From assembly GCA_025991245.1 (NCBI GenBank), contig BQMJ01000054.1, positions 62,001 to 126,000 on the forward strand: DNA of 64,000 nucleotides. Direction: 5' to 3'. Shown here piece after piece: positions 23,237-33,038 of the stretch (positions are counted from its first letter, which is position 1; each line of letters begins with the position of its first letter). Below the pieces are notes generated by a model. The model was not told where the DNA came from, searched no databases, and was given only the letters and a program-made list of their open reading frames with translations. A program made the position numbers and the translations under genes. The DNA comes from Galdieria partita (taxonomy: Eukaryota > Rhodophyta > Bangiophyceae > Galdieriales > Galdieriaceae).

Positions 23237-23892
23237 ACGAGAAATTCAAGGATAATTTTGATTGCATTCGTATATTCCCAGAATTATTTAACTCTTGCAC
23301 AATTTAAAAATTAATGTTTTATAGAAATTGTTTGGCTTGGAAACTTTTCCAATTGCAATGTGTAATAGCAAGGATTATTGACAAAACGCTTCCTCTAGTT
23401 TCTCATTCAACACTTTATTTTAATAATTGGAAAGAAGCTTTAACAGAAGTTTAAGGTAGAAAGAAGGTTTGAATTATATTTTTAAATTGAATTAATTTAT
23501 TTTATCTCCATTGCTTGTAGTTGGAATAAAATTATTTTCTGCTTTTATTTGTATTTAAGGAATAGTGTTACAATTTTCGAAAATATAAAAATTCAGTTTT
23601 TTACTTTGAGGCTTCAGGGACACATTTCTTATAGAATTGCTTTTACTTGTGACTGTCAACGTCACTGCAGTCTTTGAAACTTGTCTTTTTCGTGTATCCG
23701 GTACTGATCGACCATTGACAAGCTGGAAACACAACCTACTTCGCAACTGTTTGTGTAAATTACAGATTGTCGGTTGATTAGAACTCTGCATGACAACTGA
23801 TTTTTTTATTTTTTCGCAATTTAGTTGAGGGGAATTTTTGGTTGCAGTTGTGTAATTAATGTCAAAATGTTTGCTTTCGAAATAAAGTTTAA
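23237..23892. other. AT-rich intergenic stretch with one weak minus-strand ORF
   Basis: The sequence is markedly more AT-rich than its neighbours. A minus-strand ATG frame at 23791..23555 (78 codons) is basic and Ser/Thr/Lys-rich and ends in front of AATAAA-like runs near 23525. I do not recognise it and give it a low chance of being a gene. The rest holds the LON gene promoter and the leader or first exon of the next RING gene. Confidence 0.3.
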
Positions 23893-23938
23893 ATGCGAGA
23901 ACTTGTTTTTATTACTTTGAAGCAAAAGCTTTCCAATT

Positions 23939-24865
23939 TTGAATTTTCTGCTTGTGCGCGTGTTCCCTTCACCTACCACGGATTCATTAGAGGAAATTAT
24001 TGAGGAACTGAATCAAGAGTTTTTATGCAAGTCTTGTGGTTTTGAGCTATGTAATCCTGTTCGTTTATATAATTGCGGCCATGTTTTGTGTAGTAACTGT
24101 GCAAAGCAAGGATACACAGAGTATTTACAAAACTGTCCGTATTGTCATGCGCCTGTCTTGAACGTTGTTGACGATCACTTTACTACCAATCTTTTGCAGT
24201 CTTGGAAAGAATTCCAAAAGGCAACCTATCTTGTTAGCGATATTAAGAAAAGAGGACTTGGTTTTACTTTGAAAGAAGCTTTTTCAAGCCAAAGTTTGGT
24301 TCCTTTGAAGCGTCGTCGACAAAACCTCTATGTTTGCCCTTTGAAAGTTAGAAACGAAGAACAAGTTCCTTTCGTTCGTGACCAAATAGAAGAGGAAGAG
24401 TCTAAAACACCCATTAAACCAAAAAAGCTGGCGTTTTCTGTTTCTCATTTCCCCGATGACGATCCAGTTTGCTGTCCAAGCAAATCTATTCACGAGAGTG
24501 ATGAGAATAACAAGGTGAAAAGCACAGATTCCACCAAACTTTCATATTCTACACGTTATCCATCCATAGAAAACAAGGAATCTGCAAAGTCTGTATTGGA
24601 GACTCCATTTGAGTATATGAAAGATTGCGACGACAGTATACGGAGGATAGGAAACAGTTCCCTTGACGGTGAGTCGCCAGATGAGAGGATATGGCCAAGA
24701 AAGTCACTTAGCTTTGATGATATTGTTCCTTCATGCAGTAATGCGTTTGATGAATATTTTCCAAGTTTTCACCGAGACATTAGCCTTGAAGAATTGCATT
24801 CACTTGTCTATGAACTAAATGATATCCTCTTTCGGATTTCAAGAATAAAACAGTTTTCTATGTAA
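23939..24865 (+). CDS. RING-finger protein, N terminus unresolved
   Basis: A frame open from 23939 to stop 24865. A RING finger lies at the start: FLCKSCGFELCNPVRLYNCGHVLCSNC, then NCPYCHAPV, with C3HC4-type spacing. It is followed by a LQSWKEF helix and about 200 disordered Ser/Lys/Glu-rich residues. The frame has no ATG before the RING, so an upstream exon is needed. Candidate starts at 23867 (same frame, but a stop intervenes) and 23893 (other frame) would need an intron across about 23918-23975, and no join of normal length is convincing. A single N-terminal RING with a long tail resembles BRCA1/BARD1 or TRAF-type E3 ligases, but no closer assignment is possible. Confidence 0.7.
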   Translation: MNFLLVRVFPSPTTDSLEEIIEELNQEFLCKSCGFELCNPVRLYNCGHVLCSNCAKQGYTEYLQNCPYCHAPVLNVVDDHFTTNLLQSWKEFQKATYLVSDIKKRGLGFTLKEAFSSQSLVPLKRRRQNLYVCPLKVRNEEQVPFVRDQIEEEESKTPIKPKKLAFSVSHFPDDDPVCCPSKSIHESDENNKVKSTDSTKLSYSTRYPSIENKESAKSVLETPFEYMKDCDDSIRRIGNSSLDGESPDERIWPRKSLSFDDIVPSCSNAFDEYFPSFHRDISLEELHSLVYELNDILFRISRIKQFSM

Positions 24866-24893
24866 TTCAAGAAATCGTTCAACGCCATTAATT

Positions 24894-25984
24894 ATGAAGT
24901 ATTACCACTCATTAGGTTTCTCTTGCTATGTATTATTATGTTTCACCAAGAGAGCATGTAAGAGTGGCACGTTGGCTGGGAGGCTTCAACGTCGTTGTTT
25001 TACTTGTTCTGGTTCCATTGCTATTCCAGGAAAATGGGACGCTTTTCATATAGGACATAGAAGACTTGTTGAAGTTGCCTCCTCTTTAGGTAATCCTGTG
25101 TTAGTCACCTTTGAAAATATGGCCTCTGTTTTGGGTTGGCCTTCAAGACCTCCTCTAGTAGCTCGAGACTTTGCTTCTCGAATACTTTGTAGTTGGGAAG
25201 AAGAGTTATCGTTGGGTCCCATAAAGTTGCAAGTTATACCATTTGAAAGAGTCCGATATATGGAACCAAAGTTGTTTTTAGACTTTCTTCGTTTACAACT
25301 TGGTTTTGAAGGTGTAAGTGCGCTGTTTGCGCAAAGTCACTGTTATACTTCATATTTTAGCTTGTTTGTGGAGAAGATTGGAGGTTTGGATATCAAGCTC
25401 AAGGAGATATTGATTTATTGAAAAACTATTGTGCAGAAAATAATTGGAAATATCGCATAGTTGGTCCAGTTTACGTCCATGTAAATATGTTTGGACTCGG
25501 CAGCTTTTCTAGTACTGATTGTTATTCATAGGATATTTTAGTATCTTCGACGGTTGTACGACAATACCTCGCAAAAGGACAAATGGAAGCTGTTTCTTTG
25601 TTGTTAGGTCGTCATTATTGTGTCGTTGGCAAAGTTGTGGACAAGCGGAAACGACATTGTTATGTATCGGAGTTGATCAATCAGTTACCAGCTACTGCTA
25701 TATATGAGGCAGTGATAGAACAGCATAAGCATTGTTATATTCATGTGATAAATGAAGAAAGAGATAAGAATAGTTGTATTTTAATAGATAACTTTACATT
25801 GGACCATTCACTCCATTTAGGGCAACAAGTTGATATTCATATTATTCGTAAAGTTTTATCCCATTCCACAAACTATCTAAATATTATTTTCCAATTTTGT
25901 TTATATATCGAAGAACAACACTTGAAGTTATTCCTTCATGACAGAGTTTTAAGTCATACACCACAACAGCCACACAGACGGTGA
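24894..25984 (+). CDS. FAD synthetase (RibF-type FMN adenylyltransferase), plastid type
   Basis: Three exons (24894..25313, 25361..25480, 25532..25984) with 47- and 51-nt introns give 330 residues. The nucleotidyltransferase motif KWDAFHIGHR, the WPSRPPLVARDFASRILCSW block and CGEDWRFGYQAQGD match plant plastid RibF1/2; the S-S-T-V-V-R step (VSSTVVRQYLAKG) is the second nucleotide-binding motif. The C-terminal ~100 residues correspond to the vestigial riboflavin-kinase-like domain of plant RibF. It converts FMN plus ATP to FAD. An N-terminal ~35-residue hydrophobic and basic stretch suggests plastid targeting. The start codon is only 28 bp after the stop of the RING gene. Confidence 0.9.
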
Positions 25985-26150
25985 ATTATTCTTTGGAACA
26001 ACGAAGGCTGAGGTACATTGTCCATATCGGCTTCATTGGTCATATTCTTTTGCCTATCTTTCCCACTACATTGAACAATAAAAGCACCATCTCCATCTTC
26101 CATATATCTGTTTGTCTTCAGTTTTTCAACAATACTTCACATGAAATGGC

Positions 26151-26995
26151 TTACTTATAATGTCGTTCATCAAGGAATCCTTTGACAGCTCCTTTTAAAA
26201 CAGGCCCGTGTTCGCTATGGTGTCCAGCTCCAGTAACTACTTTAAGCCTTGTACCCAAGAAGTGTTCCAATTTGGACTGCAAACGGTTAAGTGCTTCATC
26301 TTTGTGTAGATAATGGAGGTCAATTTCATCATCGCTTAGTAAATCGTTTCTCTCTCTTATGAACTCTATCATTCCATATACCATACTAGTCTACCTATAC
26401 TGACATACCTAAATATTTGCTCCTCTGCAACCTCATTCAATTGGTGAATCTTTACATCTTCTTGATGACCCCATTCGGATAACTTTTTAGCTTTTTCCTT
26501 GTCACCTTGATTATAAGCGTTCGTAGCTTCTTCATAATATTTGTTTCTTTGTTGTGTAGCCTATTTGTAGGGTCAATTTATCTATCGATTCATATCGGAT
26601 TAGGTTACTTGTTCTGCTAAAGCTCTATACTGATCTCCCACGGTAGAGTGTGTCCCAATCAGGTTCAGTATTCGTTTCCTGGCACTAGAACGAATATTTC
26701 ATAGTAAGGATGAGACAACCCTACACATACTTACCTAGCAACTGAAAGTGGCTCTCCAGTAATAGAAATGGTAGTTTCTGTAGAGTCCTGTGGAGGAACC
26801 TCGATTTTGGCATGGGTTTTCAGAGTCAGTTCGTGGATAGTACTTCCTTGGTGACCAATAACTAGGATTCCCTTTAAAGATTTGTTATGATAGATAGATT
26901 ATATGTGAATTACTTTTGCCGTGTAAGTCTTTAGGAACATCGACATAAACGGTGACTTGGCCTTGAAACGTTTGAGAGCGTTCTTCAATGGTCAT
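26151..26995 (-). CDS. KH domain + DUF1771 + Smr domain protein
   Basis: Five exons (26995..26914, 26861..26735, 26684..26609, 26560..26409, 26355..26151) with introns of 48-53 nt close in frame at 213 residues. An N-terminal type I KH domain (VTVYVDVPKDLHGKIIGHQG, about residues 14-80) is followed by DUF1771 (RNKYYEEATNAYNQGDKEKA, ...EQIFRERND) and a C-terminal Smr domain (IDLHYLHKDEAL, then VVTGAGHHSEHGPVLKGAV). Smr domains of the MutS2/Cue2/N4BP2 group cleave nucleic acid, and Cue2-type proteins cut mRNA on stalled ribosomes; DLH..LH and GxGxHS match active forms. A KH domain in this position would supply RNA binding. Two exon joins use the second of two nearby AGs so that the KH and DUF1771 motifs stay intact. 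Confidence 0.85.
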
Positions 26996-27015
26996 TTTCT
27001 ACATCTCGTCTCACA

Positions 27016-28395
27016 ATGTCTTGGAGTGTTTCTACTCCGTTTCTTTTGGAGAATACAAATCATTTGTTATGGTATTCTCAAGAATATATCAAAGAGAAAT
27101 ATATTCAGATTGAGCCTTCTTGGAATACTTTTCTATCCATCTATCCCGAAAGAAATGTACAATTGTATAGAAACCATCCTAGACGAGACCTCTATCAACT
27201 ATGGAAATGGCTCCATTTGGGAAGCTCTGTTTGGAGTAGTTGGAATCTAGCAGAAATATTTCAACAAGAATGTACTTTGGATTCAGAAAGTGTAGTAGAA
27301 CGGAAGGACTTGTTGATAGATGAAGCGTGGACAGAACTTTCAACGGAATTGACTCGTTTAGGTTTTCACCTGTCGAATGAAAAGTATATGATTCGAACAG
27401 CAGTTTGTCTGTGGATATTCCTGAAAGAAGAAGGATCACATTTGGGTTGTGAAGAACGTAGTGAACTTGCAAGGCTGAGTGTCTTGTTGCAATGCTCTTC
27501 AGAACCAAAGGGAGTGTTGAAGAGGAAGGATGTATTGAGTCGGCTATCTAGTTGTGGCTTGCTGTTGTTAGCGTTGATAAGTTTTCAAAGTTTGGAGGAT
27601 ATCAAAGAATATTATAGGTTCTTAGTATCCTATTGTAAGGAGCATTTCAGGTTGGATTGGGTTTGTCTTTCTTATTTTGGCAATGAAATAGAAACTGAAA
27701 AGTTTCTTCAAACTTATTTGGATGCAACGGGTGATATTCAGTTGGTATCCATTCTTTCCCTTTTATTGTTGACTAGAACGAGTCTCAAAATGTCTTGGAT
27801 ATCAGAATATCGTCGAATACTTGAACAGTTGTGTCAATGGGAAAGGATTGTTGAACTGAATAGTTTCTGTACATCGAATATGGACAATGTTTATGCTCAG
27901 TCTATTTTTCAAGATAGAAATGTTCATTTGGATGCGATATGTTACTTTTGTAACAAGTCACTTGTACACGTACCCTTTGGAACGAAGCAGAATACGAACT
28001 CGCTTGCTAGTTTTCAGTCATCTTGGAGAGTTTCAAGTTTGAATTATCCCCGCAAGTATGAATTACACCGAGTAAGTTGTACTTTGAAATGAGATGATGG
28101 GTATCCATCCATCTATTAGGTCCATTATTGTCCTTGGTGTAAGAAGGAATTGCCGAAATGTAGCGTTTGTTTATTTCATTTGTCTTGTTGGAATCCTGCT
28201 TATGACTCTGTTGATAGTCAATACAGCTTGAATTCATCTGATGTTATGGAGACAAACAACAACTTGTTTACTTGGTGTGTTCATTGTCGACATGCTAGTC
28301 ATGTTGATCATATATTATCATGGTTTCATCCACAGTTTGAATCTACTTGTCCAGTTTCAGGTTGTTCTTGTCCATGTATGTCTTTGGATAGTTGA
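27016..28395 (+). CDS. MIOS-like GATOR2 subunit, C-terminal half only (no beta-propeller)
   Basis: Two exons (27016..28071, 28120..28395) with a 48-nt intron give 443 residues. The C terminus (CPWCKKELPKCSVC, then FTWCVHCRHASHVDHILSWF and CPVSGCSCPCM) is the zinc domain of MIOS/WDR24/WDR59, closest to MIOS. The preceding ~320 residues are helical like the MIOS alpha-solenoid, with a conserved-looking zinc pair CYFC. GATOR2 activates TORC1 signalling by opposing GATOR1. Animal and yeast MIOS start with a WD40 propeller of ~350 residues, which is absent here; the start codon is 20 bp from the divergent KH-Smr start, so no upstream room exists for it. Confidence 0.82.
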
Positions 28396-28422
28396 CGAGT
28401 TTTCACACGTGTTGGATTTTCA

Positions 28423-29334
28423 ATGACACGTGCCTCGCCCCTTCTTTTCCCTGAATGGGTCGGTCACTCGATATTCGACGATTCTCTTATGGAGAATGCA
28501 GAGTGTGGCTTTGTCACAAGTCTGGTTGCAGCAGACTCAACTTGTATGAATAGAAAACGAACGGATATGTGGCATAAAAAACATATACACAATAGTGATA
28601 TGAAAAGTAAGAGAGTCGGACACTGTCACCAACCAAGGATGTTACTCCGTCCCATGGTTTCAGTAACAGACTTTGGTTGTTACGGTATAACAGAAGAAAT
28701 AGAACACAGCTTGCATAAACTAACAGATTGGGATATCCCTTCACAAGTGGATGAAAGAATTGTAGATTGTGAACCTATTCTGGATAATCTGCACATTTCC
28801 TCGGATTCTTCCAGTTCCTCGGATTCTTCCAGTTCCTCGTCGGACTCCTCCAAAAAGGCGCAAAAGCTGCATAAAAACTCAAGAATGTTGGTGATGCAAG
28901 ACACTTCTTCCTCTATTCATAAGAAAGAAAAACGCAAGAGACCTAGAATGGTATCTTTTTGTTCTAATAGGGTTGCCTCCACAGAGAATGTAGGGTCCAG
29001 TAGAAAGCGACTTGTGTGGAATCAGAATACGGAAGAGTTGTTATTTGACAGTCACGCAGAAAGCCTCCAATTGGGGATTTGTATGGATAAGAGTTGTTGT
29101 AAGAATCAAAGTTGGCAAACAGTCAACCAAGTTATTTCTCAGTGTAAACTGGCAGATGATCTACTAGAAACAAAGCCTGTCAAGTGCAAAAAGCTTTGTA
29201 GTAAGAAAGGGTTTACTGTGACTATTCAAGGCAGTAGTTTTGGAAATATGAATGCAGATGCACTTTATCAAGTTTTAGGAACTTGGAAACAAACGTCAAG
29301 GAAACAGGAAGAGTCGATACGTCATGCAGCTTAA
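28423..29334 (+). CDS. Hypothetical Ser-rich nuclear-type protein
   Basis: A single exon of 303 residues that begins 27 bp after the MIOS-like stop. It is mostly disordered, with a serine run at residues ~125-145 encoded by a tandem 18-bp duplication (28799-28834), basic clusters (KKEKRKRPRM) that could act as nuclear signals, and scattered Cys. No domain is recognised. Conservation of the reading frame without introns over 900 bp supports a real gene. Possible casein-kinase-2 sites lie in the SDSS stretch. Confidence 0.6.
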   Translation: MTRASPLLFPEWVGHSIFDDSLMENAECGFVTSLVAADSTCMNRKRTDMWHKKHIHNSDMKSKRVGHCHQPRMLLRPMVSVTDFGCYGITEEIEHSLHKLTDWDIPSQVDERIVDCEPILDNLHISSDSSSSSDSSSSSSDSSKKAQKLHKNSRMLVMQDTSSSIHKKEKRKRPRMVSFCSNRVASTENVGSSRKRLVWNQNTEELLFDSHAESLQLGICMDKSCCKNQSWQTVNQVISQCKLADDLLETKPVKCKKLCSKKGFTVTIQGSSFGNMNADALYQVLGTWKQTSRKQEESIRHAA

Positions 29335-29403
29335 CTTGTTGAGAAAGAACAGTCTTAAATAAAGTCGAAAGGATTCGCATTGAAGTATTTTGTTTCTTGT
29401 CCG

Positions 29404-32400
29404 ATGAGTCAATACTCGGAAGAACAACTGACCAGCGCAAGGCACGAACAAGGAATACATAGTTTAGAACTAAGAGCTGGTATTGAAAGACTTCGAAAAA
29501 AGTTGGGAAACAAAGAGCTTCAGCGTTCTAGACTATCAGAAGAACGTACAACAACAACAACGACGACAAGAGAGCCTGGAAGTTTACAAAGGTCACCTAC
29601 TCCCATAGCCTTGGACAGAATAACTCTTGAAGATTCACCTCGAAAGAAAGATAGAAAACCTCTTTCAACAAGAGTTTCTTCCAGTTCTCCAGACAAGTTG
29701 AATGCAGCGGAACTCGGAAAGTGGAACGAAAACGCTGTGGAGAGTGGATATACAAAGCACTTACGAACAAGCTCGTTACCGAGAGATTCTAGAAAAGAAG
29801 ATACACCAAGGAGAACCTCTTCGAGTCCTGATACACACTTTTGGTCGTTGGGTTCGCCAAAACTTTCAAAAAATCGTTCAGGAAACTTGAGCGACTCTAA
29901 AGTAGTTGAAAGTTGGACCGATGAACAAGAGGATTTGCCACCTCGTAGTGTAAGTGGTTGCATAGTACTAGAACTAAATACTAAACTAGTTTAGTATTCT
30001 TCAGGCTCTTCTAAGAGCCTTACGCACTTTAGATTGAGTGAACCTGAAGGCGCCCAAAAGAGGGCGAGTACAAGAAGCCACCTTAGAGTATCACCTTTAA
30101 AAAGCTATATTGGTTTGACAGCACAGAGAAAGTCCGATACCGAAGTTTTTCCAGAAGTGAGAAGAAGAAGTCGTTCAGCTTCTTGGGGAAATGTAGACGA
30201 AGTTACTATTCCTAACCGAGAGAGGTAAGAAAGATTGCAGTTTTAGGAGTAGTTCCAATACTTTGATAGAGTTTCAGCTGTGGAGAAGCAAGCATACTCG
30301 AAAGATTTTGAAAGATTGTTGCAAAGGAGAAACCTTGCCGAGTGGAAGAAGAGAGCCGACCGCCTTACAAAAAGTGATGACTTGTATCATTATCGAGATC
30401 TCGTGAGTTCGCCACCCTCAACAAGCAAAAGAAGATCTGCACCTAACAGTCCTAACTATGAGAGTAAGTGAGTTTTTCCCGAGTTTTTATATATTTGATT
30501 AGATTGGATAGAAGATTTCTCCTTTTCTGATAATAACATTGAACAAGACCTATCGATGGATAAAGTGAAGGATTCCTTTGAGAATCTGGAAATACAAGTA
30601 TGTCTCTTTTATCTATAATATCATTTGACAGGCTGACCAAAGTTATAGGAAGAGCAGTTATCTGATACTGAATCCCCTGTAGCGAAAAGCAACTTACGAG
30701 ATATGAATGAGACAGTTGAAAGTCTATCAGATAATTCAGAAGATTTGATGGATGAAGAGACAAAAGGCTTTTCAGGCGTAGATAGTCGTTTCTTTAGTCC
30801 GAAACCGATTCCAGAAGAACCAAAACTTCTTTCCATTATACCTTGCGTTGAGTTTGAGTTGAAAAGTCCCTCAAGGGAAGATTTCATTGCTTCAGAACTT
30901 ATTGGGTAAGTTGACGGATTCTCGTTTTGTTTGTGTTGACATTGTGATAGGGAAGGAGCATATAGCAAAGTTTTGCGTGCAACTCATAAACCAACTGCCA
31001 AGGAATACGCAGTGAAAGTTGTTTCCAAGCAGATGGCCAGAAAGTTGGGACAAGAAGGAAGACTCATCAACGAACAAGTTTGTCTTCAGATGGTTATTGG
31101 TCATCCGTTTATTGCACGTTTGGCTTCACTGTTTGAAGATGAATCGTTTCTATATTTTGTTATTGAATTTTGTCCCTATGGAGATATGAATAATCTTATC
31201 AAAATTACTCGCCGAAAGAATCGAGCTTTAACTAAAGACACCATAAGATTTTATGCCGCCGAGCTAGTTAGTGCTTTGGAGAAAGTACACAAAGAGGTAT
31301 GGATTATTCAACAACAAGCTTCAGGTCATCCGTTGATTCTTATTAGGGAATTATTCACAGAGATGTAAAACCACAGAATATCTTAATAGGTGATCGTGGT
31401 CATTTGAAGTTGACTGATTTTGGCATTGCAGCTCGTGTTCAGTCGCCTAATAACAATAGAGACGGCACTGATTTTGAAGGTAGTTTACATTCAGCTGATC
31501 GTAGAAATTCGTTTGTTGGTACATTTACATATATGGCACCTGAGGTAATTTTCTTCTTGTTTTGAGATTTCGTATGAATTGTAAATGTTTTATTAGCTCA
31601 TTCGTGAGGAAGGAGCCTGTTTTGCTAGTGATCTTTGGGCGTTGGGTGTTATTTTATATCAAATGTTTACTGGAGAGGTTCCTTTTAAAGGAAGTTCAGA
31701 TTACTTACTGTTTCAAAGTATTTTGAAAGGTCACGTTGAATTTCCTAAGAATTTTCCGTCTGCAAGTGGTCGAGATTTGATTGAGAAACTTCTAGTCACA
31801 GATGTAGATATGCGTCTTGGAGCCAAAGGCTATGATGATTTGAAGAGTCATTCTTTCTTTAGAGGAATTCGCTTTGAGTTTTTAGACAAGGTCAGTCGTT
31901 GTTGTGAGTTTTTGTTATCTTTTAGCTAATTTCTGAAATAGGTTGATGCAACAAAAGTTTTAGATATTGGAAACAGTTCCTCTCAGAGGAATGCTTTGAA
32001 AACGGTGGGCAAGACAATTGGCTCCATTTTTAGTGTGGTTGGAAATGTTGCCAATTTGGCTTCTTTAGCTGAAATTTGGGACTCGTCGAAATGTATGTTA
32101 GCCTATTGTTGAAATGGTTTCTGAATATATTTGCTTCTTAGTTGGTTCTGTATATGAGAAGGAGTTGGATGATTCCAATGAGATGACTACCCCATTGGAA
32201 CTTTATATTAGTCATGAAAAGTGAGCAGTTATTGTAGTTGATATTGTGATGAATATAAGTATTTATCTGAATTGTTTAGATGGAGACAGTCACCAAGAAA
32301 AGTATTGAACCTTGCGGTGGAATGGACTGGCAATTTGGTTTTGAGGCATCCAGTTGAGGTAGGTACACTAGTTTATCTTTTGGAGATTTTTTATGGGTTG

Positions 32401-32921
32401 GAAAAGGTTGCAAAGGACTTGTTAGCGAGAGAAAAGAGTATTTTGGAAGAAGCTGATCGAGACTGGGCTTTAGTTCCATCTGATGAATATAAGGAGTTTT
32501 TAGTAGCAGCGGCACAGTTACAGTCGGTTAGTCCTAGCAACTTGACAGATCCAGAGCGAATTGCTTTTTGGACTACCATGTATCATGTTATGTTTCTTCA
32601 TATTTTGAAGTTTCTTACTCCTGTAACAAGAGCATTGAGAAATGAACGCTTCTTTCGCGATACATTTTACAGAATATATACTTTGGATTATTGTTTGGAT
32701 GACATTGAGTAGGATAATTTTTGTGTATTTTGTAACTTGTAACATACGTTGTGTATGATAGGTATGGTATGTTGGGAGCTGGACAAAGAGGAAGGAAGCC
32801 CTATTTTCTTCCAGACGATCCTCGAGACATTATTAGAGTGCAAGAAGTTGAACCTGCTTGTTTTGAAATGTTACATAAAATTCGAGTGAGCAGAGGCTTT
32901 TGTGAATCCTTTTATCAATAG
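29404..32921 (+). CDS. PDK1-like AGC protein kinase fused to a DUF547 domain
   Basis: Twelve exons, all closing in frame at 988 residues: 29404..29947, 30005..30224, 30270..30463, 30503..30597, 30649..30905, 30951..31296, 31347..31544, 31597..31890, 31942..32092, 32142..32220, 32280..32708, 32762..32921. Residues 1-435 are disordered and Ser/Arg-rich. The kinase (about 437-716) has [38 protein letters not shown] and the PDK1-like block [17 protein letters not shown] linker follows, then at about 865-980 a DUF547 domain: [21 protein letters not shown] and [20 protein letters not shown]. There is no PH domain. The activation-loop Ser/Thr is in NSFVGT. DUF547 has a papain-like/unknown role. Exon 1 donor 29948 is chosen so that phase matches exon 2. 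Confidence 0.85.
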
Positions 32922-33038
32922 AGAACGAAACTGGTCAGATTGCCAACTGACTTTTACAGTTTATGCCATCTTATATAAAGGGAAATATCCATTGTACAGT
33001 TCAAAAACTGTTTGATATACAAAACCTACTTGTTGTTG

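Noticed and set aside
29520-29963. 147-codon minus-strand ORF
   Set aside because: It is the antisense of the Ser/Arg/Thr-rich first exon of the kinase-DUF547 gene; its poly-Val run mirrors ACA repeats.
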